64,000 bases of DNA from Lepturacanthus savala (lineage: Eukaryota; Chordata; Actinopteri; Scombriformes; Trichiuridae): NCBI GenBank assembly GCA_030544235.1, contig CM060464.1:191001-255000 (forward strand), read 5' to 3'. Positions within the stretch are counted from its first letter, which is position 1; every line of letters begins with the position of its first letter. A model generated the notes under the pieces. It made no database searches and was not told the DNA's origin. It worked only from the letters and a program-made list of their open reading frames with translations. Position numbers and translations under genes: made by a program. Shown here piece by piece: positions 10,730-25,502 of the stretch.

Positions 10730-13700
10730 GTGAGTAGCTGTTAAAATTACATTAAATGAATGAGGGCTAATCGTGTGTGGTTGAGGCTGCATAATCTCAT
10801 ATTTCCATTAATGATGTGGTGGACTTGTGTTGGATTTGTAATAGAGTTGGAACGATTAATCGATTAACGATTAATTTAGAAAGAGGGGAAAATGTGTCGC
10901 TCTTTACAGAAAACAGGAAATCTTCCGGTTTAACAAGCTGATTCAAAATGTCTCAAAATGAACCAAGTGTTTTCTGATAATCTCTTCTAGTATCTGCGTT
11001 TCAGACGTTCGCTGCATGTGGTTTCTGACGTCGCAGCACCTGCAGGAATAATAATCCAGAGTGAACTGGAAACAGTGATTGATTGGCTGGTTGAGGCTCG
11101 GAGCTGCAGGACATAGTGTGGGAGGCAGAATGTCACATCTAATTATAACAGCAGCACCAGGGAAATGAGTTAATCCCAGTGTGATGTTTGCTGTGTTATG
11201 ACAGCAGAGTCTGTCCACACGTTGGTTTGACTGGGATCAGCTTTAGTTTCATATTAAAATGCCCCGCGTCCTCCCAGAATTATGTCTCTATTCATGATAA
11301 TCTAACAGAATTAAACATTTAATATTATAACAACAGAATCTAACATTTATGATCCTCAGAGGATGAATTTTAAAGGGGCTTGTTGAGAAAAACACACAAA
11401 CTGTGAAATAAGATCACCCACTCCTTTATAGTGTTGCTGAACACAAGCTGTTTAGAAATGGCTCTTGTTGTGATGTCACAACAGGAGTGGAAGTTCATAG
11501 TAATATAAGTTTAGTAAGTCAAATGTGTTTGTGCTCGACCAATCACAAAAGAGTGTGTGTTTTTGTAGGGAGGGGAGGGGTTTGTGTGTAAGAAGGCAGA
11601 CTGTATTGCTGCTACAGAGCTAACTAGCTGCTAACGTCATAAAACCATGGCGACATTTAAATATATAAATAAATAAAAATATCTAGGAAGATTAATCCCA
11701 ATGATTTAGATTTAAATTAAAAATAAAATAAAAAATATATTTAGTTGAATGTAATAACTTATGTTCTCACAGTTATTATTTTATTGTTTAATCTCAGTCC
11801 TGTTTCAAATGTCCTTGTTAGTTTTTATCATATTTAGTCAATCTCTTTCTTTAGTCGACTAAAAATCTGACTATTTTAAAAGAAAGAAACTATTTTAGTG
11901 TTTTTTAAGTCAATAAAAACTTAAAAATATTTATCTAAAAAGCACAGGTTGATTTATGAATCCAGCTCTTCAGAAAATGTCTGGTGAAGTTCAATTTAAC
12001 AACTTTTTTCTCACAGTGCTGTTAATTTCATTAGCTATTGCTCTAAAAGTCTAAAAATGCTCTAAATGACTAAAAGTCTGAGTCAATGAAAACTATTTTT
12101 TTTAGGTGATGAAACTCTAAAAACATTTATCTGATGAACATTCGATTGAATAATTGCAGCTTTCTCAACATTGTCTCGTTTTAATCATGGAAAAAAGTCG
12201 CTGACAATGAAATTATCATTCTCTCAAAGTCCAAACACTTGAAGCATCAGGATTCTTCTTAATTAAACGTCACTGTTCCTCCTCATCCAGGAAAAGTGTT
12301 GATCCAGGTTTGAGTTGATAGCGTCAGAAAGGAATTCACAGACAGACATAAACCATCCCTCTGGTGCGTTTCATGTTCTGTTGAATAACTGGACATGTCG
12401 TCCGCCTCCAGAGTTACGTGTTGTTTATTTGTTTACTCGCCTCAGCTTCTCTGCCTCATCAGCTCTTGACCCTTCAACTTTTTCCACACTGGACATGTCT
12501 GGAGTGATGAGCGTCTGTCGCTGCTGCTGCAGCAGAGATTAGCCCAGATCACAGTATTAGCTGTCACTTCTAGTTGTGTAATGGTGCCCTGCTCTCTGTC
12601 TAGGTTATAATCTCCCTGTTGTAACACACACACGTGTAGTGTGTGTTCATACATGATCTGTGACTCCATAACTATTTATCCTACAGTTAATTATCACAAC
12701 TACACCACGAAACCTGCTGCTGACTGAACTGCTTCTATAGTTCAGTGACCAAAACAACTAGTGTTAAAAGCAGGTCATTTAGCATAAAATGCCCCCAAAT
12801 ATTTAAATTCTCACTAATATTCAATATAAATCGATATAAAGACATTTTTATTGATATCTCCCAGCTCCAGTGTGAAATTAATGATTAATATCAAAGTCAT
12901 AGACGAGATGAATCAGTCAAATGAACAGAAAAGACTTTAAAACATCAACAAATAGCAACAAATCCTAACTTCTGGATTTTTGGGCTGTTTTAGAATCACC
13001 ACAAAGACTAAATGCTTAACTACTTATTTTCACAGAAAAATACTTAAAGCAATAATTGCACTAATTAATTAAAGATAATCATAATCCCTACTGGAATATC
13101 CTACGGTAAAAACTAAAAAACTCCACAATAGAACTTAGTTTCAAGCCTCAAATATCCTTTTAAATTGATGTTGCTTAAAAATTCTGTTGCCAAAAAGGCC
13201 CTGGATCTTAGGGTCTAAACATCAACACACACACACAGGTATCCTTGTCTTTATGGTATTGTGGGGACCCAAGACCAGGCCATGCTTTATGGGGACCTCC
13301 CTTTCTGGTGGTTTTACAGCTCTGAAAAAAATGAGACAGCATTCTTTTGTGGGAGTTAACAGCAATCTCACTTTAAATATCTTCTTTAAGCACATGTGAG
13401 GTCTAATATACACATCTTTTGGTTTTCTTTCTATCTCAGAGTACACACATTCAGGTAAAAGTTACTTAAAGGGACCACAACAAACGCCTGTTAGCAGATT
13501 AGCATGCAGCTAGCAGGCAGCTGTCATAGCCACCTGGACTGTAATAGACACTATTTACCTTCATTTACAACCGTCCTTTTAAATCACTCTCTTCTCCACC
13601 TCATTCATTCTGTCCTTTGTTTCCTGTTAGCGCCGCTACAAACTGATTTAACATCACAGTCTGTGTTTGCTCAGGTTCTTTGTCAGATTATTGGCTGGTT

Positions 13701-16700
13701 TTCTCTGCGTTAAGGCCTGTGAATCTTTTATTTATTAGCGTTTTCTCATTATGAACCTGGAGTGGTGTCGTGTTATTGACCTTATTGTTAACAACCATTA
13801 GCAGCAGATAACAGTCCATTCTGATGATAACTCAGCTGCAGCCTGATTCTACACATTATATCTATCTATATATGTTTCTATCTATATATAGTGAATCTAT
13901 TATTAGATTCACTATTAGATTCACTATTAGATTCACCATTAGATTCACTATTAGATTCACTATTAGATTCACTAGTAGATTCACTATTAGATTCACTATT
14001 AGATTCGCTTAGATTCACTATTAGATTCACTTAGATTCACTAGTAGATTCACTAGTAGATTCACTAGTAGATTCAATGTTAGATTCACTAGTAGATTCAC
14101 TAGTAGATTCAATGTTAGATTCACTATTAGATTCACTAGTAGATTTACTTAGATTCACTAGTAGATTCACTAGTAGATTCACTTAGATTCACTAGTAGAT
14201 TCAATGTTAGATTCACTAGTAGATTCACTAGTAGATTCACTTAGATTCACTAGTAGATTCAATGTTAGATTCACTATTAGATTCACTATTAGATTCACTT
14301 AGATTCACTAGTAGATTCACTTAGATTCACTAGTAGATTCACTAGTAGATTCACTATTAGATTCACTAGTAGATTCACTAGTAGATTCACTATTAGATTC
14401 ACTAGTAGATTCACTTAGATTCACTAGTAGATTCACTAGTAGATTCACTAGTAGATTCACTATTAGATTCACTAGTAGATTCACTTAGATTCACTAGTAG
14501 ATTCACTAGTAGATTCACTTAGATTCACTAGTAGATTCACTAGTAGATTCACTAGTAGATTCACTTAGATTCACTAGTAGATTCACTAGTAGATTCACTT
14601 AGATTCACTCGTAGATTCACTTAGATTCACTAGTAGATTCAATGTTAGATTCACTATTAGATTCACTAGTAGATTCACTTAGATTCACTAGTAGATTCAC
14701 TAGTAGATTCACTATTAGATTCACTAGTAGATTCACTAGTAGATTCACTATTAGATTCACTAGTAGATTCACTTAGATTCACTAGTAGATTCACTAGTAG
14801 ATTCACTATTAGATTCACTAGTAGATTCACTAGTAGATTCACTATTAGATTCACTAGTAGATTCACTTAGATTCACTAGTAGATTCACTAGTAGATTCAC
14901 TATTAGATTCACTAGTAGGTTCACTAGTAGATTCACTAGTAGATTCACTTAGATTCACTAGTAGATTCACTAGTAGATTCACTAGTAGATTCACTTAGAT
15001 TCACTAGTAGATTCACTTAGATTCACTAGTAGATTCACTAGTAGATTCACTAGTAGATTCACTTAGATTCACTTAGATTCACTAGTAGATTCACTATTAG
15101 ATTCACTAGTAGATTCACTAGTAGATTCACTAGTAGATTCACTAGTAGATTCACTAGTAGATTCACTAGTAGATTCACTTAGATTCACTAGTAGATTCAC
15201 TAGTAGATTCACTAGTAGATTCACTAGTAGATCCATTAGTAGATTCACTAGTAGATTCACTAGTAGATTCACTAGTAGATTCACTAGTAGATTCACTAGT
15301 AGATTCACTAGTAGATTCACTAGTAGATTCACTTAGATTCACTAGTAGATTCACTAGTAGATTCACTAGTAGATTCACTAGTAGATCCATTAGTAGATTC
15401 ACTAGTAGATTCACTAGTAGATTCACTTGTAGATTCACTATTAGATTCACTAGTAGATTCACTTAGATTCACTAGTAGATTCACTAGTAGATTCACTATT
15501 AGATTCACTAGTAGATTCACTAGTAGATTCACTAGTAGATTCACTATTAGATTCACTAGTAGATTCACTTAGATTCACTAGTAGATTCACTAGTAGATTC
15601 ACTAGTAGATTCACTAGTAGATTCACTATTAGATTCACTAGTAGATTCACTAGTAGATTCACTATTAGATTCACTAGTAGATTCACTAGTAGATTCACTA
15701 GTAGATTCACTAGTAGATTCACTTAGATTCACTTAGATTCACTAGTAGATTCACTAAGATTCACTAGTAGATTCACTAGTAGATTCACTAGTAGATTCAC
15801 TTAGATTCACTTAGATTCACTAGTAGATTCACTATTAGATTCACTAGTAGATTCACTAGTAGATTCACTAGTAGATTCACTAGTAGATTCACTAGTAGAT
15901 CCATTAGTAGATTCACTAGTAGATTCACTAGTAGATTCATTAGTAGATTCACTAGTAGATTCACTATTAGATTCACTAGTAGATTCACTAGTAGATTCAC
16001 TTAGATTCACTAGTAGATTCACTAGTAGATCCATTAGTAGATTCACTAGTAGATTCACTAGTAGATTCATTAGTAGATTCACTAGTAGATTCACTATTAG
16101 ATTCACTAGTAGATTCACTAGTAGATTCACTAGTAGATTCATTAGTAGATTCACTAGTAGATTCACTTAGATTCACTAGTAGATTCACTAGTAGATTCAC
16201 TTAGATTCACTAGTAGATTCGCTTAGATTCATTAGTAGATTCACTAGTAGATTCACTAGTAGATTCACTTAGATTCACTAGTAGATTCACTAGTAGATTC
16301 ACTTAGATTCACTATTAGATTCACTAGTAGATTCACTAGTAGATTCACTAGTAGATTCACTATTAGATTCACTATTAGATTCACTAGTAGATTCACTAGT
16401 AGATTCACTATTAGATTCACTAGTAGGTTCACTAGTAGATTCACTAGTAGATTCACTTAGATTCACTAGTAGATTCACTAGTAGATTCACTAGTAGATTC
16501 ACTTAGATTCACTAGTAGATTCACTTAGATTCACTAGTAGATTCACTAGTAGATTCACTAGTAGATTCACTTAGATTCACTTAGATTCACTAGTAGATTC
16601 ACTATTAGATTCACTAGTAGATTCACTAGTAGATTCACTAGTAGATTCACTTAGATTCACTAGTAGATTCACTAGTAGATTCACTAGTAGATTCACTAGT

Positions 16701-19700
16701 AGATCCATTAGTAGATTCACTAGTAGATTCACTAGTAGATTCACTTGTAGATTCACTATTAGATTCACTAGTAGATTCACTTAGATTCACTAGTAGATTC
16801 ACTAGTAGATTCACTATTAGATTCACTAGTAGATTCACTAGTAGATTCACTAGTAGATTCACTATTAGATTCACTAGTAGATTCACTTAGATTCACTAGT
16901 AGATTCACTAGTAGATTCACTAGTAGATTCACTATTAGATTCACTAGTAGATTCACTAGTAGATTCACTATTAGATTCACTAGTAGATTCACTAGTAGAT
17001 TCACTAGTAGATTCACTAGTAGATTCACTTAGATTCACTTAGATTCACTAGTAGATTCACTAAGATTCACTAGTAGATTCACTAGTAGATTCACTAGTAG
17101 ATTCACTTAGATTCACTTAGATTCACTAGTAGATTCACTATTAGATTCACTAGTAGATTCACTAGTAGATTCACTAGTAGATTCACTAGTAGATTCACTA
17201 GTAGATCCATTAGTAGATTCACTAGTAGATTCACTAGTAGATTCATTAGTAGATTCACTAGTAGATTCACTATTAGATTCACTAGTAGATTCACTAGTAG
17301 ATTCACTTAGATTCACTAGTAGATTCACTAGTAGATCCATTAGTAGATTCACTAGTAGATTCACTAGTAGATTCATTAGTAGATTCACTAGTAGATTCAC
17401 TATTAGATTCACTAGTAGATTCACTAGTAGATTCATTAGTAGATTCACTAGTAGATTCACTTAGATTCACTAGTAGATTCACTAGTAGATTCACTTAGAT
17501 TCACTAGTAGATTCGCTTAGATTCATTAGTAGATTCACTAGTAGATTCACTAGTAGATTCACTTAGATTCACTAGTAGATTCACTAGTAGATTCACTTAG
17601 ATTCACTATTAGATTCACTAGTAGATTCACTAGTAGATTCACTAGTAGATTCACTATTAGATTCACTATTAGATTCACTAGTAGATTCACTTGTAGATTC
17701 ACTGTTAGATTCACTGTTAGATTCACTATTAGATTCACTTAGATTCACTAGTAGATTCACTAGTAGATTCACTAGTAGATTCACTAGTAGATTCATTAGT
17801 AGATTCACTAGTAGATTCACTTAGATTCACTAGTAGATTCACTAGTAGATTCACTTAGATTCACTAGTAGATTCGCTTAGATTCATTAGTAGATTCACTA
17901 GTAGATTCACTAGTAGATTCACTTAGATTCACTAGTAGATTCACTAGTAGATTCACTTAGATTCACTATTAGATTCACTAGTAGATTCACTAGTAGATTC
18001 ACTAGTAGATTCACTATTAGATTCACTATTAGATTCACTAGTAGATTCACTTGTAGATTCACTGTTAGATTCACTGTTAGATTCACTATTAGATTCACTA
18101 GTAGATTCACTAGTAGATTCACTAGTAGATTCACTAGTAGATTCACTATTAGATTCACTAGTAGATTCACTAGTAGATTCACTATTAGATTCACTAGTAG
18201 ATTCACTATTAGATTCACTATTAGATTCACTAGTAGATTCACTTAGATTCACTAGTAGATTCACTAGTAGATTCACTAGTAGATTCACTAGTAGATTCAC
18301 TAGTAGATTCACTAGTAGATTCACTAGTAGATTCACTTAGATTCACTAGTAGATTCACTTAGATTCACTAGTAGATTCACTTAGATTCACTAGTAGATTC
18401 ACTAGTAGATTCACTGTTAGATTCACTATTAGATTCACTAGTAGATTCACTAGTAGATTCACTTAGATTCACTAGTAGATTCACTAGTAGATTCATTAGT
18501 AGATTCACTAGTTCTTTCTTTCTTTGAGAGAGGACAATGCAACTTCATGAACATAAAACTCTCTTAGATCAGTTTTATGTCTCAGGTAGATTTTCCCTAA
18601 ATATAATAATCTAAACATGGAGCATATTAGACAAAATTGGATCATATTTAAACAGAAAATGCAATAATTGCACATATTCTGCACAAAAGATGCCACAAAA
18701 TGATTACATTAGAATTAATGTGTTTGTTGTAGAGTTAAGGTTATTAACAATATTTAATGAGGGTTAGGGTTATTAATATTTAATGAGGGTTAGGGTTATT
18801 CTCAACAATATTTAATGGAAGGTCATGTTTTTTTTAAGCTTACAATCTGTTCTCGATGGGTTATGGGTCTGATGCATCTGTTCTAGATGGAACGTCGTGT
18901 GTTGACACGTCATAAATCAGCTGTGATTTATGCAGCTTTATCACAATCTGTCCTTCTCTCTTCTTCCTGTGAACATGATCTTTCTGTTTCAGCTTCTGTT
19001 GTGACGTCTTTCATTAGAGAAAAGTCAAAGTGTCCTTTCTACTTCCTGTAGCCCACAGCTGCTGTCATCCTGGAGTTCATGACCATGATGGCCATCTGTC
19101 ACACTGCAGTCCCTGAACGCATCGATGGGAAAATCACCTACCAGGCAGCGTCTCCAGGTACATCACACCTCCATGAACACAGCAACGCAGAGCTAGCGTC
19201 TGTTAGCTGCTGCTCACAATGACGTGCATGAACTGGTGATAATTTGAGATGTTATACGTTAGATTCAAGAGTCAAGAATTTTATTGTCATTTCACTGAGC
19301 ATTTACATAAAATATAATGAGATTCTCAAAAAAAATCATCTAAAAATAGGAAAAACAAGCATCTTAGACAAAATTAGATTATATTTCAATGTAAAACACA
19401 ATAATTCTGTCATTAATAGTAGTTGTCATGAACAAACCCTTAAATAAATCACACATATAAACATATAGATGACGATTAATTCATCTGTTCTGTTCTCAAG
19501 GTTCAGTCTAGAATTCAATTTACTTCCTGGGCAACATTCAGAGGCCGGACCAAGAAAATTAAACGTATAAATAACAACATCTTCATATTTCTCTTCATAT
19601 GTATAGAAAAGCATTAGAATGATTATTGAACCTTCAGTTTACAACACAGGATAAATAATGTAAGAAATAAGTATAACGTCTCCATATTTCAGTTCAACAC

Positions 19701-20951
19701 ATTTACTCACTGAACAGTATTTAATATTTTAAGCAGCAGGTGAAGTTATAGTTATCTCATGCCTTAAAAACATTTACACATCAAAACTGTGACTATTTTA
19801 TCTCTTGAGCCCTGAAAGATTCTCACTGACTTCACATTTCTGTGAAGAAACAAGAACTGGTTCATTTTATTGTCAAACTTTATATAATCATCCAGTTGGA
19901 CCGGATTGGACCCTTTGACTGACCGGTTCTGGCCCCGGGCCACATGTTTGACACCCCTAGGTCTAAATGTTAAAGGATTTTAAAGTCACATACGTTCATG
20001 TTTAACATGCTGCACATTCATGTTCAGTTAAAACAGTTACTAAAAACCACTAAATAACACGGAGCTATAGAAGATTTATTAATGATTGAAATATTATTTT
20101 TGTGCAAAAATCTAAATAAAAAATATCTCTTCAAGAATCCTTCACCAGAAATGTGAGTGATTTTCTGTCTCCAACATATTTATATCACAACAACCCTGAA
20201 AAAAACCTGATTGATTTGTGTTAATCACATAAATCTGGACAATAATGGAAGAAACTTCCACTGTTTGATTCTTTAATTTATTCAGAATAAATCACACATT
20301 CCTGCATAAAATCAGCACCGAGGGCTCAGAAACTCCCAGTTTTAACACTCTGCAGTCACAAGGTATTATTCTGAAAAACATCAGGTCCATTTCACAGATA
20401 ACTTCCTGTTAAATATATATATATAAACCTGAAAAGATCCGTTTTATTTTATTTCTGCTGCACAGAAATTACAGAACGTGTTGATTTGTTGGACTGAAAC
20501 TATGATTCTGAAGCAGCTGCAGCTGTTTATAGAATGAACCTGATTCCAGATGTTTTATATTCTTATTGTTGGGATATTTAATTTTCTAGATGATGACCTC
20601 ATATTTCTGTTCTGGTTCCAGTTAAATCACATGTATTTATAAAGCCTAAAACCACAAATCACAGATTAGCCTATTATTATTAATATTATTAATATTATTA
20701 TTACTATTAATATATTTCATAGACGTTTGTTTTAGCTTCGGTGCAGGGAAACAGCTTAGAACAGGAAACTGTTGTGTCACATTCACAGCTTGATGTGATT
20801 CACTCAGTCATCTGTCAATCAGGAACTTTTGCCCTCAAACGTTTTTCTTTTTAAACTTTTAACATGTTTGGAATCATATGACAAACCACGGAGTTAAAAA
20901 CCAAACACCACTAAATGCTGCCTTCTAGTCTGCATCTTATATGCTTGATGC

Positions 20952-21031
<80 letters not shown>

Positions 21032-24000
21032 AAGAAAATCCACGGTTTAAAAAGTCAAAGTAAAAGAAAAGATGTTTCAAAGCTGATAAATAACAGTGTT
21101 GAATTTTCATGACCTCAATATTAAAAATACTGATCTTTTATGATGGTTCTATAGATTTTATTACAACTGTTAAAGTGCTGATTATTATTATTATGAAGTG
21201 GTGACGAGGTCTTAAAATATGTGGAGAAGCTCTTTAAATATATATATAATATATAAGTTATTTTAACTTCAGGATTCCTGCATTAACTCTGTATGTAACT
21301 AACATGTGAAGGTTAATCCGTTGTTTCTTCTCCTCCCAGATGAAAGTGCTCTGGTGAAAGCAGCTCAGACTCTGGGCTTCGTGTTTTCTGGTCGGACTCC
21401 GGACAGTGTGATCGTAGAAACGGTGAGTTGTTGTATGGTTTGATGTTGGACTCTGCTGTAGAATGATGGATTCTCTCCTCTCAGACCTTGGAGCAGCTAT
21501 TACTGACGTGTGTAACGTCACAAACGTCCAGAATTATCACCCACCTCAAGTTTATGGAGCTTTCCAGGCTCTTTCAGGTCATTGCTCAGCTGCACAACTT
21601 TTACTGTTGTTGGTTCTTTGGTGTTTCAGGCCACAGCAGCTGTTTTCACAGAAAAAAAAACTCAAAAATCCTCTAAAACCAAACTGACAGACACAGTTAG
21701 AGACTCGCTGGTGGAAACAATTAGAAGCTAAAGAGCAGATATTAAACCCAGGACCAGGAACATAAAGGACTTTAAACCTTTTAGATTCAACGAGTTATTA
21801 TTCATTATTATCTGTTTATTATTGGTCATCACTAATAATCACCTACTTGATTAATCAACTAATCACTGCAGCATTACAATGAAATATCAATTTAATACCA
21901 GTCTTTAGTTGCAGCTCTAAATATCTACATAAAATCATTAAATGTCAGAATGGTGTAAATAAATATATTTATCACTATTAACCATTTAAAAGAACGGTGT
22001 TTCAGATGTTTCAGGTTTAACAACATTTTCTTTCAATTCAACGTCATTAAATCTTTTTTACAGCGACTCCTACTAAACATCCGATGAGTTTCTTCATGAC
22101 GTTTTAATGTCTCTACAATCAGTGGAATCTCTCTGGGCTTCAGTTAATTAGCAGATTTGCTCAGATGTTCCAAAACAGAAAAAAAACAAATGCATAATTC
22201 TAAAGAGAACTTGGTGTAAATGTCTTTGATTCTATGGGCTGTGATTATATCCTCTATTATCTATATTATATATCCTATTATATCCTCTCTGATGCTGAGG
22301 TCCTCGTCCTGCTCTTCTTTTATTTGTTGAACCTGATGTTTCTGAGCCACAAACGTTTTCTTTTTCTTCTTCTTCATCTCGTCTTCCAGACGTTTGTCCA
22401 GTTGAAGATCTCTGCATCTATTTAATCATTCCGTCCTGTGGCCCGGTGCTTTCTACAATTAAGGGAGTTAATTGAATTTTACCTTGTTACTCTCCTGCTG
22501 TCACTTCAGTGCAGGAAACTGATAAATGCGTTTAAATGCAATTAGAGCTGATTGGAGTGAGTCGGGCTGAGCTGCTGAAGATAAGGCGTCTCAGAAGGAG
22601 ACTGAAGTGTTTCTGTGGCAGAGCTGCAGCCATTAGTGATTAATCCATTAGTTGACAACTATTACATTAATTACCTTAATTCATTTTGATAGTCGTTTAA
22701 TCGATTTGAGTCATTTTTAAAAAGATAACGCCCAAATTCTCAACAAATTTTCTGTTTTCTTTTTTTTCTGTTGGTTTCGACAAAAAAGACATTTTAGGTT
22801 TAATCTTTAGTTTGATGCACATTTTCTGAACCAAACAACTAATAATCAATAATCAATAGATAAATCGACCGTCAGAACAGCCGTTACTTTAAGTCCTGTT
22901 GTGAAATATCTTCACTTGTCTTGTTTCTTTCTTATTCAGCTGGGAACAGAGGAGAGATACGAGCTGCTTCACGTTCTGGAGTTTACCAGGTATGATCCGT
23001 CTACTAGTTTATATCGATATAATAACATATATATAACACGACAATAACAGGCCTCATCCCAGAAGAATCAGTCCGAGTTCAGCTTCTTCCTCTAGTCTCT
23101 TTAACTTCTGCTCATTAAGGGTGTGACCTTGGTGAGATATCTCCATACCCACCTCCCTGGTGTCTAATTTCAGACATATGCTCAAACTGCACCTGATAAT
23201 TTGCTGCAGTGTCTGTAACACCCTGGAAATGTGATTTCTCTCACTTGCTTTTGTCTCCTCCCGCTCCCCCGTCGCCTTTTTCTGTCACAGTGCGAGGAAG
23301 AGGATGTCAGTCATCATGCGAACCCCATCTGGGAAGATCCGCCTCTACTGCAAAGGAGCTGTGAGTCTCTGTCTGTCGCCATAGCAACGCACGACTGCCC
23401 ATCACCACGGCCGCCACATGCACGAGTGTCGAAACGTCTCCTCCATCTTTTCACTGAGCAGCAGCAAATACACACATATACTGGTTTAAAGTAACCTGTT
23501 AAAATCCAGGTTAAAATCAGCAGATACCGCTGCAGCACTGAGTTTTATTCATAAATCACATGAGAAAACCTACTAAAACTATTTTAATCTGTAGCAAAAC
23601 CCAATGTTACTGTTCCAGCATCAATATATATCATCAATATCCACATCATCAATACAATAATCAATAGTTTAATAGAATATCAGTAGTAGAGACTATTTAG
23701 ATATTTAATGTAGATTTGAGCTGTTTGATTATTTAATTGGCTCCTTTATAATAAACATCTATCAGAATATATTCTACATGTTCTGAATGATCCTCAGTGG
23801 ATTTATAGGATTTATGGACTAATAATTGACCTTTGACCTCTGATCTTATTAATCATTGGACATTAACTTATTTCAAATGTTTTTTTTCCTGATTTGAGGC
23901 AGTTTTGTCTTGTTTTAAGTTTTAGACAAGGAAAGTTTATTTGTATAGTGTATTTCAACAACAAGGTCATTATTCTTTGCATAAATCATTAAAAGCATCA

Positions 24001-25471
24001 AGATACGATTTAAAATCCAAGAAAAATTTATTGAAAATAAATAAGATTAAAAATTAAAGAACATAAATGTGAAAACAAGTTTATACAATTTAATAACAAT
24101 TGATTGTAATTGATTGCAGATATTTTAGCTTTTTTCAAGTATTTTATGTGATTTGTGTCAATTTGGTCTTGTTTTAAGTCTTAAATTCAGTATTTTATCT
24201 GTAGTAAAACTATTTTACTCTGACTCTGTAGTCATCTAGTTTTCTTTTAAGTCCAGTAACCGTTGTGGTTGTAGAGATATTCTAGATTCATTATCATTTA
24301 TAGCAGGAAATCTACAAATAAACCTGGAGCTTTAATGTTTAAAATGAGGCTGATTTCTTATTAAAACCCTTCATGATTATTTCATAATATCCTGGTAAAC
24401 ACTGATATTTTCAGAGAAACTCAAACAGCAAGTAGTCAAAGTGAATATTGTTCATACTATTGTTCCTTTACTCATATATCATGATGTAGGTTTCAGTCCG
24501 CTGCCCTTTACTGCCTCCAACTGCATTTCATTACCTGCAGTAAAAGCACAAACAATGCAGTAAAATGTGCTGTAATGTAAATGTTGTGCATGTGCCTCAG
24601 TAGAAACCAGTGCTTGTTCCTTCAGGACACAGTGATCTACGACCGGCTGGCAGACAGCTCCAGGTTTAAAGACATCACCCTCAAGCATCTGGAGCAGTTT
24701 GCCACTGAGGGTGAGTGGACCGACGTCGCCCCCTGGCTGCAGAAAATAACCGTTCAGGATGTTCTCTGCTTTCCTTCTGCTTCTCTGGTCTTATCAGGAA
24801 TCGCTGATCAGCTGCAGGAGGATCAATAGAACCTTGGCTTGTACTTACGAGCCGTTTCTATCGATTTGAGCCTTTGATCCCGACACGAGGACGCGGGAGG
24901 AATCTTTATTTCAGGCAGAAGCAGCATCAGATTCCTCAGCTCCGGGTTCACGCTGCCCCCTAGTGACAGGAGAAAGAAATGATGTCATTGGCAGCGTTTG
25001 ATGTGGGGCTAAATATAGAATTCAGGACAGATTGTGAAGATCTCTGGTTCACACTCATTTTGGAGAAGGCGTGAATATCATATGATAATCTGCTTTCTGA
25101 ATAAAACATAACGTCTCCACCTCTGAACAATAACCACGGTTCTATTTGATCTTTCTTCAGATTTGCAGCCTTTGTTGTGTTCAGGGATTCAGACTTTCAA
25201 CAGAATTCTGTTTATTTGAACTCCAAACACAGATAATCAGCACAGACACGATGTATAAGTCATTTAATCCTGAAATGGATTAATAACCTGCTCTGAATAT
25301 TACAGGGAGATGATAATTAGGAGGTGTTTAGTATATTATCAGGTGATATGTAATTATAGCTGTTGAACACATAGAAGAAATGATCTCCTGTTTTGTTTCT
25401 GGTATTTCTAATTAGCATTGATCAGTAAAGGATTTGTGGTCTGAAATAGAATAAAACATCACACATACTGG

Positions 25472-25502
<31 letters not shown>

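Noticed and set aside
14675..18336. Many overlapping minus-strand NLLV/SEST repeat frames
   Set aside because: Artefacts of the 12-bp AGATTCACTAGT array; 10-bp variants cause the frame changes.
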